Source: Acidaminobacter sp964416305
Lineage (GTDB): Bacteria > Bacillota > Clostridia > Peptostreptococcales > Acidaminobacteraceae
Direction: 5' to 3'
Length of the DNA: 64,000 nt
Assembly: GCA_964416305.1 (NCBI GenBank)
Contig: CAYQDM010000009.1
Coordinates: forward strand, 1-64,000
Below are positions 51,722-60,192 of this stretch, in pieces (position 1 is the first letter of the stretch; the number at the start of each line of letters is the position of its first letter). The notes beneath the pieces are model-generated. The model had not been told where the DNA came from, searched no databases, and was given only the letters and a program-made list of their open reading frames with translations. A program made the translations under genes and the position numbers.

Positions 51722-52240
51722 GTGTTTTTTGATGACTCTAAACAACAAATTGAAAAGAAGATGTTACTGCTGGAAGGGATCGCCCTGCTCAAAGATCCAG
51801 CCCACGACATTTTGATGGATTTGATGCTCAGAGATGGCCGAATGAATTATTTCGAATTCACGCACTGTCTGGGCGAACTCAAAGACTCAGGCCTGGTGCG
51901 GGATGCAGGAACCAATCGGTATCGTCTGACAGAGCGCGGTGAAAATGCTATTTTGTACTTCTCAGACCGCGTTGAAGAAGAGACTTTGAACGCTTTGAAA
52001 ACGACTGTCGAAACCTTGAACACCCATACCCCAACCTACACTTCTGAGTGGGCGGTATACGAAGGTGCTCAAGTCCTTAAGCTTATGCACTCTGATCGCG
52101 GACTCTGCCTCATGCTCAGCATGGAAGACCGCAAACTCGGCGAAGCCATGGCAAAAGCCTGGACACAACAAAATCGACAAGCCTTGACCGCACTCATGAA
52201 TCTATTGACAGACGCGCTGTTCGCACCCCCGAGAGAATGA
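51722..52240 (+). CDS. DUF4364 family protein
   Basis: 172 aa, a Clostridia-typical family. Residues 1-80 look like a winged helix (LLEGIALLKDPAHDILMDLM, then LGELKDSGLVRDAGTNRYRLTERGE), so DNA binding is likely; the C-terminal half is an alpha/beta domain of unknown role. The start is GTG (51722-51724) with AAGGTGGTGAT. A TATAAT (51677-51682) lies 40 nt upstream without a clear -35. Confidence 0.82.
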   Translation: MFFDDSKQQIEKKMLLLEGIALLKDPAHDILMDLMLRDGRMNYFEFTHCLGELKDSGLVRDAGTNRYRLTERGENAILYFSDRVEEETLNALKTTVETLNTHTPTYTSEWAVYEGAQVLKLMHSDRGLCLMLSMEDRKLGEAMAKAWTQQNRQALTALMNLLTDALFAPPRE

Positions 52241-52291
52241 ATGTTCCTGCACTGTAGTTTTGCAATCGCCAAGTGAGTAAGGTCCCTGTAA

Positions 52292-52357
52292 CCAAAACCT
52301 AAACCTAAACCTAAATCTAAATCTAAACCTAAACTTAAACTTAAACTTAAACTGAAA
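52292..52357. repeat. Telomere-like hexamer repeat array
   Basis: Eleven 6-bp units of CCTAAA and variants (TCTAAA, CTTAAA, CTGAAA) in a row, in the gap between DUF4364 and the antiporter operon. The drift CCT to TCT to CTT along the array suggests slippage followed by point changes. Confidence 0.85.
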
Positions 52358-52359
52358 TG

Positions 52360-52432
52360 AAAAAGGAAGAAAGTGCCTGTCAGGGTCTCGTACTGTAATC
52401 GAGTCCTCCGACTTGTACCTTCTTCCTTTTTT
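52360..52432. terminator. Long hairpin after the antiporter operon
   Basis: AAAAAGGAAGAA (52360-52372 region) faces CTTCTTCCTTTTTT (52419-52432) across ~46 bp, with T-runs on both strands. It would terminate both the DUF4364 gene and the convergent antiporter operon. The large loop makes efficiency uncertain. Confidence 0.55.
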
Positions 52433-52456
52433 GATCCCGCATCACGCTGTCCGCAA

Positions 52457-54616
52457 TTAATATTTAACCAACGTGCTGTTCAGGAAGATAAAGATAAAAC
52501 TGAGTACCAATATTGCGCCAAACAAGAAGATCGAATACGTCACCGTGCTGATATTGAAGTTTGCCCTATAAACCGCTTTTCTGACCGTGGTCTCGCCTTC
52601 ATCTTTAAGCTTGTGACCTTTTCTGAGGCTTTCGTCTGCCAGATGCGCAATAGCCTCTCCGGAACGGTGCAGGGGCTCTGACAATTTTTCGCCTGTCAGT
52701 TTGCCCAGGGCAGCATCCCCTTTTTCAATCAGCGGCTGAGCGAACTTGCCAGAGGAAGCATTTTCCATTGATTCTATCAAGTGAGTTCCAGCGTCAGAAA
52801 GATTGATCCCATTCGTCTCAATCCATTTCTTAGGTTTTACATCCGCGAGTTTGTGCAGTGAGTCACTTATAAATTCACCAAGACGAATCAACCACTGATC
52901 AAAGAATCTGAAGAAAATGGTCATCCCTTTGAAGATCGCAGTAAAAACCGGGATCATCAAATCCTCTTCAATTCTGAAGAATGAATTTGAAGGATTCACA
53001 TAAACCGCGTGGCCATCCACCCGTCTTCGCAGGTACATCCTTATAAATGTCGCGTACATGACAAAACCGAGCACAAAAATGACACCAGATGCCCTCAGTG
53101 CTTCGTTTGCAAAGAGATGCGGATGAACCTCGCCACTCGCCCCCAAGATCTTGGCAGCTTGAGACAGCGGGGCGTACACCCACTCAGGCCGCATGCCAAA
53201 AATAGCTATCGCGCCAGATAAAATAGACATTGGCAGCAGAACCGGCCATTTAATTAAATGTCTGTGCTGCCCATAATACGCATCATTTTTCTCAATAAAG
53301 ACGGCGACGAAAAACTTCAGCATATACGCCACGGTCATGGCACTGCCAAAATAAAACAACATATCCAGAATGCTGAACAGCGGCCCCGGAAATTCATGGG
53401 CAGCTTCAAGCAGCGCTTCATGGATCATTGTTTTGCTGGCATAGCCATTGAGTCCGGGCAAACCCGCCACCGCAAGGGCACCAAAGAGAAACAGCGCTTT
53501 AAGGAAGTGCTTTAAACGGCCAAAACCGTAGATAACGTTGATACTCAGCTCATGAAGCGCAATATAGATGACGCCGGCGCCAATAAACAGCAGCGTCTTG
53601 ATAATGCCATGGTTGACAATATGAAACAGTGTGCCATAGACGGCTATACCACCATGACTGCCAAGGATCTCGATCAACGCGATTCCCAAAAGAATATAAC
53701 CCATCTGACTCATGCTCGAATAGGCCAGAATCCGCTTGACGTTCCTTTGGAACATGGCCAAGGCACCGCCCACCAGAATCGTCAGCATGCCGAGAATCAA
53801 AATAGCATACGAAATCACTGGCTCACCATCCAGGAGATAGTGGAGCGTCAGCATAATTCCGAAAACGCCTGTCTTAGCGAGCACCGCTGACAAGATAATG
53901 GTCGCAGGCATCGGTGCCGCTGTGTACGCTTTTGGCAGCCAAACATGCAGCGGAAACAAACTTGCCTTGATCCCGAAACCAATCAGAATCAGGGAACCAA
54001 TGGCAATTCTGGTGACTTGTGAGGCATCTTTCAAATCCATCTCAGATATGATCAAAGTCCCCGCGAAGTTATAGGCCAGAAGGATGCCCAACAAAACCAA
54101 CAAACCACCTGCTATAGCCATAGCCAAATATGAGGCACCCGCACGGTGGGCATATTCATCCTCGTCGTGAATAACCAGGAAGTAAGACGAAATGGACATT
54201 AACTCAAAAAAGGTAAATAAATTAAGAATGTTTTCAGAGAGAAACATGCCCATGGTACTGAAATAGGTCAGCATATACAAGGCATAATATCTGTTTCTGT
54301 TTTTATGTCGAATCAGATACTGCGTGGAGAAAATCATAGCCAAAGGCCAAATGAATGCTGTCAGCCAAACGAAGATGTATCTCAGCATATCCAGCTTCAA
54401 CATCAAGCCGGTCCCCATCAGGTTAGGCACAAACACCACAATGTCCCCCTGGCTGACTGGCTCATACAGCAATACGACTATGCCGAATACAAAGGCATAT
54501 ACCAGCAGGTGCAGCGTATTCCTCAGGCTTTCGTTCTTATTTCCCTGAATGGCGCCAATCAAGGACGCGGCGCCGGGAATGACAAGCATCATTAAAATCC
54601 AAAAACTGTTCGCCAT
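52457..54616 (-). CDS. Third antiporter-type (NuoL/HyfB-like) subunit with long C-terminal tail
   Basis: 719 aa. About 14 transmembrane helices with the proton-conducting family core SLFPLHVWLPKAYTAAPMPA near residue 215, followed by HHxxxH-like FHIVNHGIIKTLLFIGAG near residue 330. Unlike MrpA or MrpD, there is a ~150-residue soluble amphipathic stretch (residues ~560-690, ending KDEGETTVRKA) before a last helix VTYSIFLFGAILVLSFIF. This recalls the lateral helix of NuoL, but it is more polar. It is last in the operon and begins directly after the previous stop. Confidence 0.87.
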   Translation of the reverse strand: MANSFWILMMLVIPGAASLIGAIQGNKNESLRNTLHLLVYAFVFGIVVLLYEPVSQGDIVVFVPNLMGTGLMLKLDMLRYIFVWLTAFIWPLAMIFSTQYLIRHKNRNRYYALYMLTYFSTMGMFLSENILNLFTFFELMSISSYFLVIHDEDEYAHRAGASYLAMAIAGGLLVLLGILLAYNFAGTLIISEMDLKDASQVTRIAIGSLILIGFGIKASLFPLHVWLPKAYTAAPMPATIILSAVLAKTGVFGIMLTLHYLLDGEPVISYAILILGMLTILVGGALAMFQRNVKRILAYSSMSQMGYILLGIALIEILGSHGGIAVYGTLFHIVNHGIIKTLLFIGAGVIYIALHELSINVIYGFGRLKHFLKALFLFGALAVAGLPGLNGYASKTMIHEALLEAAHEFPGPLFSILDMLFYFGSAMTVAYMLKFFVAVFIEKNDAYYGQHRHLIKWPVLLPMSILSGAIAIFGMRPEWVYAPLSQAAKILGASGEVHPHLFANEALRASGVIFVLGFVMYATFIRMYLRRRVDGHAVYVNPSNSFFRIEEDLMIPVFTAIFKGMTIFFRFFDQWLIRLGEFISDSLHKLADVKPKKWIETNGINLSDAGTHLIESMENASSGKFAQPLIEKGDAALGKLTGEKLSEPLHRSGEAIAHLADESLRKGHKLKDEGETTVRKAVYRANFNISTVTYSIFLFGAILVLSFIFIFLNSTLVKY

Positions 54617-56101
54617 TTAGAACACCTCCCCGGCAATGCGCGTTACAATGCTGACGATAGGATTCGGAAGGATGCCGAGCAGTATGACGATCGCGGTCAA
54701 CAAAAATATTGGGATTAACATGGTATCTGATGGATCCAGGGATTTGCCTTCGCCAATAGCATCGAGCTCCGGTGTCTCTTTCTTGCTGAAAAAAGCTTGC
54801 ACAGCAATTGGAAGAAGATAGGCCGCCGTTAGAAAGGCGCTGAGGAGAAGCGCAACCGCATAGAGGACGTTGTGCGCTTTAAGCGCGCCCAGTGCCAGAT
54901 ACCACTTGCTGACAAACCCGTTGGTCGGAGGAATGCCAATCAATGAAATGACCGAAAGCCCAAAACAGATCATAGTCACTTTCATGCGCTTTCCAATGCC
55001 ATCCAGCTGATGCACGTATTTGAATCCCGTCTGATAATAGATTGCTCCGGCTACAAAGAACAACGTAATTTTGATTACCGCGTGGTTGATCAAATGCAGC
55101 AGTGCGCCTATAAACGCGTCCTGGTTGAGCAGTGCTATACCAAGGATAATGTAACCCAACTGACTGATCGTGGAATAAGCCAGCCGCTTTTTGAGGTTGT
55201 CCTGATGCAGTGCCATCAGCGATCCCATGACTATAGTCAAAACAATAATAGGCAGCAAATAATTTGAAGCCCCGAGCATAGCGACACTGACCGGTCCAAA
55301 GAGGAAATAAGTTGTGCGCATAAGAGAAAAGATCCCGGATTTGACAACAGCTACAGCGTGCAGCAGTGCACTTACCGGTGTAGGCGCGACCATGGCGTTG
55401 GGAAGCCAGGCATGAAACGGCGCAAGTGCCGCCTTGACGCCGAATCCCAGAAAGAGACTCATGTAGCCGGCAAGGAGCATGATAAACTCGTTGTGGTCGG
55501 TGCCTCCAAAATGACTAAAATTCACGATTCCCCCCGGCAAAAAGCTCAGGTCATTGGTGATGCTGAAGACAAGCAGCATGCCAAGAAGCACAAGCGTCGC
55601 CCCGGAAAACGAGTAAATGATATATTTCTTGCCGCTTGCCAACGCCTCGTCACTGCCTGCGTGAATAACGAGAGGAAAAGTCGCCAGCGTCAGCAGCTCG
55701 TAGAAGATATAAAGCGTAAACATATTTCCTGAAAAGGCTATGCCGATGGTGACGCCAAGCGTAAACAGGAAGAATACAAAAAACTGTCGGACCCGATTCT
55801 CATGCTTCATGTACTCAAACGCATAAAAAGTTGTAAAAATCCATAGCAGCGATGCCAGCACCGCGAAGAGAATCCCCAGACTGTCCGGCCTGAGATAGAT
55901 GTCGATGAATCGGTTGACCATCAGCAAATGAAATCGGACCTTAGGAAACACTGAAACAACAGCAAACATCACAATGAAATTTGTGATAACGACCGCCGCC
56001 ACATAAGGCTTAAGCCTTTTTTCAGTGATAATTTTACTCTGTGTGGCAATGATCGATGCCAGCCAAGGCAGAAAAATAGGCAGTACAATTAAAAATGTCA
56101 T
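54617..56101 (-). CDS. Second antiporter-type (MrpA/NuoL N-domain-like) subunit
   Basis: 494 aa with about 14 helices. Core motif LAPFHAWLPNAMVAPTPVSA followed by LLHAVAVVKSGIF near residue 235, where HAVAVVK is closest to MrpA/NuoL. The pathway Lys (VVKSG) and Glu in TM5 (FYELLTLATFP) are intact. It lacks the MrpA C-terminal part, which is encoded separately by the MbhD- and MbhE-like genes. ATG 56099-56101 follows AAAGGCGG; the open frame to 56167 lies inside the preceding gene. Confidence 0.88.
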   Translation of the reverse strand: MTFLIVLPIFLPWLASIIATQSKIITEKRLKPYVAAVVITNFIVMFAVVSVFPKVRFHLLMVNRFIDIYLRPDSLGILFAVLASLLWIFTTFYAFEYMKHENRVRQFFVFFLFTLGVTIGIAFSGNMFTLYIFYELLTLATFPLVIHAGSDEALASGKKYIIYSFSGATLVLLGMLLVFSITNDLSFLPGGIVNFSHFGGTDHNEFIMLLAGYMSLFLGFGVKAALAPFHAWLPNAMVAPTPVSALLHAVAVVKSGIFSLMRTTYFLFGPVSVAMLGASNYLLPIIVLTIVMGSLMALHQDNLKKRLAYSTISQLGYIILGIALLNQDAFIGALLHLINHAVIKITLFFVAGAIYYQTGFKYVHQLDGIGKRMKVTMICFGLSVISLIGIPPTNGFVSKWYLALGALKAHNVLYAVALLLSAFLTAAYLLPIAVQAFFSKKETPELDAIGEGKSLDPSDTMLIPIFLLTAIVILLGILPNPIVSIVTRIAGEVF

Positions 56102-56114
56102 GGACAAGCCGCCT

Positions 56115-57593
56115 TTACAAAGAAGGCATCGCGCTGGCGATCCAGTCCAGTATTGGACCAGACCCAAATCCGACGATCACCATCATGATTGAAAGCAAAA
56201 TCAGAGGAACGAGCTCACGAACCGGTTTCATCTTCGATTTGTAAATCTTGCCTTCTAAATTCGCGTTGCCGAAATACCCGTTAATAATAATCGGAAAATA
56301 GTAACTGACGTTGAGCAAGCTGCTCGCCAGGATGATCAGCAGCAAAAAGATTTGTCCGTAATCTATGGCAGCCAAAGCGAGATTCCATTTACTTACAAAG
56401 CCCGGCAACATTGGAATACCCACCATGGACAAGCCCCCTAGTGAGAAGATCGCCAAAGTTATGGGCATCTCGCGTCCGATCCCCCGCATTTTATCAATTT
56501 CCCTTTGCCCCGTCTGTTCAATAAATGAGCTGACAGAGAGAAACAGGCAGGATTTCGTCAAACCATGAGCCAGGATATGATAGATGGCTATTGTCATACC
56601 AAGAGCATTGCCGAGGCCAAAGCCAAAGAAGATGTACCCCATCTGTGCAACGCTGGAATAAGCTACCATACGTTTCAGATCCGTTTGTACACGTGCGAAC
56701 AAGGAGCCCATAATCATACCCGTTGCACCAAAGATCAAAATAAGGTTCAGAATCACGGTATCCTTTAAAATCTCATGCCCATAAACCATAAACAGCACTT
56801 TGAAAAGCAAAACGACCGGCGCCTTGATAACTATTCCGGACAGAATGGCGCTGGAAGGTCCCGGCGCAGAAGCATGAGCGTCCGGCAGCCATACGTGAAG
56901 CGGAAACATGGCAGCCTTGATGCCAAGTCCAATAGTAAACATGGTCAAGCTCACCAAAATTGCCCTTTCATTGCCGACCACGCTTACCTGAAGGGTTTCA
57001 TGGATAGCGCGCATGTTCAGATGACCGGTCATGGAATATAAATAGGCAATCCCCATGAGAACGAGTCCGGAGCCGAGACTGCTCAAAATCAGATACTTCA
57101 TGGTTGCTTTGATATTCTCCGGCTTATCCTTGATGGCAATCAATCCGCAAGCCGCCAGGGTGCTGACTTCAATGAAGACAAAACTGTTAAACAAGTCTGA
57201 GGTGAACACGATCCCGAGAAGCGAAGCAAGCAGCAGATGAATTAAGGTGTAAAAGAGTTTAACTCGGTTTTCCTTAATTTCTTTATGAATGCCGAAGCTC
57301 GCATACCAGACCACCATAGTGGAAACAAAGGCAAAGAGTACGCCCACGACTGCTTCAATGGGGCCAATGTCGAAGGTAATCCCAAAAGGCGCGTCATAGT
57401 GGCCGATAGTCGCGGTGTAATGCTCCACCTTGGCCACATCCACAGCGACCAAAGCCAGCATCACCAGAACGACCCCCATAGTTGCAAGACTGACTTTTGT
57501 CACCAGTTGACGTTGCTTTATAACAGGCATTATAAACGCAGTAATCATCAGGATCAGTATGGATAATAAACTTGTCAGATGTAAACCTTGCAT
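56115..57593 (-). CDS. mnhD: Mrp-type antiporter subunit D
   Basis: 492 aa, about 14 helices. Core MFPLHVWLPDAHASAPGPSS then ILSGIVIKAPVVLLFKV near residue 225, and YHILAHGLTKSCLFLSVSS near residue 320, all typical of MrpD. It pumps H+ against Na+ or K+ as part of the hetero-oligomer. The ATG overlaps nothing and abuts the mnhC stop. Confidence 0.9.
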   Translation of the reverse strand: MQGLHLTSLLSILILMITAFIMPVIKQRQLVTKVSLATMGVVLVMLALVAVDVAKVEHYTATIGHYDAPFGITFDIGPIEAVVGVLFAFVSTMVVWYASFGIHKEIKENRVKLFYTLIHLLLASLLGIVFTSDLFNSFVFIEVSTLAACGLIAIKDKPENIKATMKYLILSSLGSGLVLMGIAYLYSMTGHLNMRAIHETLQVSVVGNERAILVSLTMFTIGLGIKAAMFPLHVWLPDAHASAPGPSSAILSGIVIKAPVVLLFKVLFMVYGHEILKDTVILNLILIFGATGMIMGSLFARVQTDLKRMVAYSSVAQMGYIFFGFGLGNALGMTIAIYHILAHGLTKSCLFLSVSSFIEQTGQREIDKMRGIGREMPITLAIFSLGGLSMVGIPMLPGFVSKWNLALAAIDYGQIFLLLIILASSLLNVSYYFPIIINGYFGNANLEGKIYKSKMKPVRELVPLILLSIMMVIVGFGSGPILDWIASAMPSL

Positions 57594-57959
57594 CTAATCC
57601 CCCCCAGAGTCAATCACTTCAGAAAGATCAATGGTTCCGAAGCGTTCGTAAAACAGTATGGTCAGTGCCAGCGCAAAAGCGGTAGTACTGACCGCGACAA
57701 CTATACCCGTCAGCATCAGTCCGGTCGGAATTGGCGTTACATAGGCGTCAATGCCCTTGAAACCTCCATTTATGATAGGTGCTTCACGTCCGCCCGAATA
57801 GCCTATGGTGATGAAAAACAGGAATATGCTGGTATCCATGATGTTCAGTCCAATAATTTTTCGAATCAGATTATTATTGAGCAGCAGTGTCATAAACCCT
57901 ACCCCAAACAGAATCACGGTGCCAATCTGAAAATAGTGTGAGACTAAAAATGAAATCAC
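57594..57959 (-). CDS. mnhC: Mrp-type antiporter subunit C
   Basis: 121 aa, NuoK-like, three helices. Family segment GFMTLLLNNNLIRKIIGLNI near residue 20 and PIPTGLMLTGIVVAVSTTAF near residue 75. GTG start (57957-57959), with the stop of mnhB overlapping it and GAGGAGGG upstream. Confidence 0.92.
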   Translation of the reverse strand: MISFLVSHYFQIGTVILFGVGFMTLLLNNNLIRKIIGLNIMDTSIFLFFITIGYSGGREAPIINGGFKGIDAYVTPIPTGLMLTGIVVAVSTTAFALALTILFYERFGTIDLSEVIDSGGD

Positions 57960-58375
57960 AGGTGTCCCTCCTCAAACAGCGTAGCAATCAGATAGAAGGC
58001 AACTGCCACCACAATACCTACGAGAACATTCAGCGGCAGGATCAAACCGCTGCTGAGGATGTTTCCGGGCGTCCCCAGAGGAACCGGAAGTCCGTTCATG
58101 TGCAGGACCCCTGCAAGGAACGACTGGCCTTTGAGAAACCCATACAGCAAAAGTGCGGCAAGTGCCAGCTTGAGCAGCCGTTCTCCGGTAAACCTCGCAC
58201 CAAATGCATTTGCTCCATTAACGTGTCGGTCGAGAATCAGGCAGGCCCCCAGAACACTGCCCCCTGAAAATCCGCCGCCCGGCGACAAATGACCGAATAA
58301 CATAATGTAAAAGCTGAATATCCAGAGGCATGGCAAAAGCCACTCCACTATACGCCTAATGATAGGTGTGGTCAT
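57956..58375 (-). CDS. mnhB: Mrp-type antiporter subunit B
   Basis: 139 aa, four helices. The MnhB signature FGHLSPGGGFSGGSVLGACL is near residue 28. ATG 58373-58375 is chosen because GGGAGG is 8 nt upstream; an ATG 6 nt earlier is too close. It overlaps the MbhE-like gene by 20 nt. Confidence 0.92.
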   Translation of the reverse strand: MTTPIIRRIVEWLLPCLWIFSFYIMLFGHLSPGGGFSGGSVLGACLILDRHVNGANAFGARFTGERLLKLALAALLLYGFLKGQSFLAGVLHMNGLPVPLGTPGNILSSGLILPLNVLVGIVVAVAFYLIATLFEEGHL

Positions 58376-58670
58376 TGCCATCACCTCCCACCGCTTTATC
58401 GTTTTTTTGAAGCAGCATGAGCACCAGAACCAGAGCTGTAAATATGACAGAGGCTTCAATAAACGTGTCAAAGGCCCTGTAATCCAGAATCATGCCAGCC
58501 ACGGCATTGACTGCTCCGGTTTCTTCAATGGATTTTTCCAGGTAACGGGCTGTTACCTCGTTGTAAACAGCGCTGTCAGCCGTTCCATAAGGAGGAAAAT
58601 CCGACAGACCAATCAGCAGGAAAGCAATGAAAAAAACTGTGATCAAAACGGCTGCAACTTTTCTTTTCAT
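58356..58670 (-). CDS. MbhE-like subunit (MrpA C-terminal part)
   Basis: 104 aa. N-terminal helix VAAVLITVFFIAFLLIGL, a periplasmic loop and NAVAGMILDYRAFDTFIEAS, the conserved MbhE/MrpA-C motif VNxIxxDFRGFDTxxE with Tyr-Arg-Ala in place of Phe-Arg-Gly. In canonical Mrp this domain is fused to MrpA or MrpB; here it is separate, as in archaeal Mbh. Confidence 0.85.
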   Translation of the reverse strand: MKRKVAAVLITVFFIAFLLIGLSDFPPYGTADSAVYNEVTARYLEKSIEETGAVNAVAGMILDYRAFDTFIEASVIFTALVLVLMLLQKNDKAVGGDGNDHTYH

Positions 58671-58906
58671 GAGACCTTCCTCCTGACTCTTCGAATAGCC
58701 AGTACAAACAGGACTGTCGTGATCCCTGCGCCTACCGCTGCCTCAGTGATGGCCAGATCCGGTGCGTTCAGCTGTTCCCAGAGAACCGCCATCATCAGGC
58801 TGTAAATCATAAATACAATAACGGCGCTCATTAAATTTTTGACATAAGAGACCGCAACACTGCCTAAAATCATCAACCCTAATATAAGCATGGAAAATGT
58901 ATTCAA
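58667..58906 (-). CDS. MbhD-like subunit (DUF4040, MrpA C-terminal part)
   Basis: 79 aa, three helices. DUF4040 signature MMAVLWEQLNAPDLAITEAA followed by VGAGITTVLFVLAIRR with the conserved Asp and Glu. The apparent start is TTG (58904-58906) overlapping the mnhG stop; an ATG five codons on is the alternative. It stands alone, where canonical MrpA carries it fused. Confidence 0.85.
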   Translation of the reverse strand: MNTFSMLILGLMILGSVAVSYVKNLMSAVIVFMIYSLMMAVLWEQLNAPDLAITEAAVGAGITTVLFVLAIRRVRRKVS

Positions 58907-59208
58907 TGGGATTCAGACCTCCCCTGTGAATTGAGCTTCGACTTCAGAATGCCGCGGGCAATTGCGTGGGTCGCAGTGGGATTTGTAACCCAGATAAAAA
59001 CTATGACCATCAGCAGCTTCAGCGAAGCCGTATTGAAACCTGAGTAAAGCATAAGTCCGACTAAACACAGTGCGGCCCCTAAAGTGTCGCACTTCGCTGC
59101 GCCATGGGCACGTGTCAGTGCGTCCGGAAATCTAAGGATGCCAAGTGTCCCAACGATAAAGAAGAACAATCCGAACAACATAAATAGGATGACAAGAATA
59201 TCACGCAT
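58903..59208 (-). CDS. mnhG: Mrp-type antiporter subunit G
   Basis: 101 aa, three helices. MnhG signature LGILRFPDALTRAHGAAKCD near residue 23. Overlaps mnhF by 8 nt and the MbhD-like gene by 4 nt. Confidence 0.93.
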   Translation of the reverse strand: MRDILVILFMLFGLFFFIVGTLGILRFPDALTRAHGAAKCDTLGAALCLVGLMLYSGFNTASLKLLMVIVFIWVTNPTATHAIARGILKSKLNSQGRSESH

Positions 59209-59482
59209 GCTGCTCGTCCTCCTCTTCAGACTCCTCAGCGAATTCCCTGGAAATAAATATTGAAGCTATAAAGCTGATCAGCGCATAGACGAGGACGACG
59301 TCCAGAAAATAGGTCTCCCTAAGTACGAATGCAATTAATGCAATTATGACAATGGTCTTCGTCCCAACGACGTTGATCCCGATAATCCGGTCACCCTTTG
59401 TCGGACCTATGATGACCCGAACAAGGCAGATCAGCGAGGTTAATGCAAGCGCGACTGACATTGCTAGTAAAAACTTATCCAT
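59201..59482 (-). CDS. mnhF: Mrp-type antiporter subunit F
   Basis: 93 aa, three helices. MnhF features are IIGPTKGDRIIGINVVGTKT near residue 26 and the acidic tail EFAEESEEEDEQHA. Overlaps mnhE by 8 nt. Confidence 0.92.
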   Translation of the reverse strand: MDKFLLAMSVALALTSLICLVRVIIGPTKGDRIIGINVVGTKTIVIIALIAFVLRETYFLDVVLVYALISFIASIFISREFAEESEEEDEQHA

Positions 59483-59960
59483 TGAGCCGCGCCTCCACTT
59501 TGAGAAGAATTTTTTCTATGGGATTGCCATAAAGCGCCTTGTAATAATCTTCATTCAGCGCGTGAATTGTCAGATGGTCTTGTTCAAGTTCCACAGTCAT
59601 TGTCCCAGGTGTCAGCGTAATGGCGTTTGACAAAAGTACAATCAGCCGCTCATCTTTTAGACTGGTGGTATAGTGATAAATTTGGGGTTCAATTCGCATA
59701 TTTTTGCTGAGTACAATTTTCGCCACCTGAAAATTCGCTGAAATGATCTCTTTGATGAGAACAGCCACCAAATATAGCCATGACATCCACAGACTCGGAG
59801 CATACAGCGGGGTCTCGATGCTTTCTGCAACCTTGACACGCACGAGTTTCAACACTAACCACGAAAGGAGCAATCCAATAATGACGGCTTCAAGTGTAAT
59901 TCTCTCTGCTAACATCAGGAAAAACAGCATAAGACCAATTAACGGAATAATTTTTTTCAT
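59475..59960 (-). CDS. mnhE: Mrp-type antiporter subunit E
   Basis: 161 aa, two or three N-terminal helices and a cytoplasmic C-terminal domain (TTSLKDERLIVLLSNAITLTP near residue 105 is the family motif). ATG 59958-59960 has GAGGG 8 nt before it; an ATG 6 nt upstream is too close, and the frame extends to 60014 only across the sigma-54 promoter. It is first in the ten-gene operon. Confidence 0.9.
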   Translation of the reverse strand: MKKIIPLIGLMLFFLMLAERITLEAVIIGLLLSWLVLKLVRVKVAESIETPLYAPSLWMSWLYLVAVLIKEIISANFQVAKIVLSKNMRIEPQIYHYTTSLKDERLIVLLSNAITLTPGTMTVELEQDHLTIHALNEDYYKALYGNPIEKILLKVEARLNG

Positions 59961-59984
59961 ATTCATCACCCTCTGTATTAATAC

Positions 59985-59999
59985 GCAAATTTCATGCCA
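59985..59999 (-). promoter_or_regulatory. Sigma-54 (-24/-12) promoter of the antiporter operon
   Basis: On the minus strand TGGCATGAAATTTGC matches TGGCAY-N5-TTGC, with GG and GC exactly 10 nt apart. The predicted start is near 59974, leaving a 14-nt leader to the mnhE ATG with its ribosome site. A sigma-54 activator gene lies directly upstream. Confidence 0.75.
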
Positions 60000-60154
60000 A
60001 ATACCATGTTGCAAGTTGTATTATTAAAATATTCATAAATGCAGTTTTTTCAATCCTTTTAAACGTGTTAAATTTACCCAGTTCATCCTTCTTTTTTTAT
60101 CCCGGTCACTATTGTATCATAATGAGTCACTAGGTTTCTCAACAAAAACAATAA

Positions 60155-60192
60155 ATGTCTCAAAACAATACATCTGCATCATTTTGAGACAT
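60155..60192. promoter_or_regulatory. 11-bp inverted repeat, candidate activator binding site
   Basis: ATGTCTCAAAA (60155-60165) and TTTTGAGACAT (60182-60192) are perfect inverted repeats with a 16-bp spacer, 155-207 bp upstream of the sigma-54 promoter. The right arm lies within the last codons of the activator gene. A related half, GTTTCTCAACA, is at 60134-60144. Activator upstream sites are commonly located at such distances. A weak terminator role for the activator gene is the alternative. Confidence 0.45.

Noticed and set aside
59961..60014. 18-residue N-terminal extension of MnhE
   Set aside because: It would place the -24/-12 promoter inside the gene, and the internal ATG has a well-spaced ribosome site.
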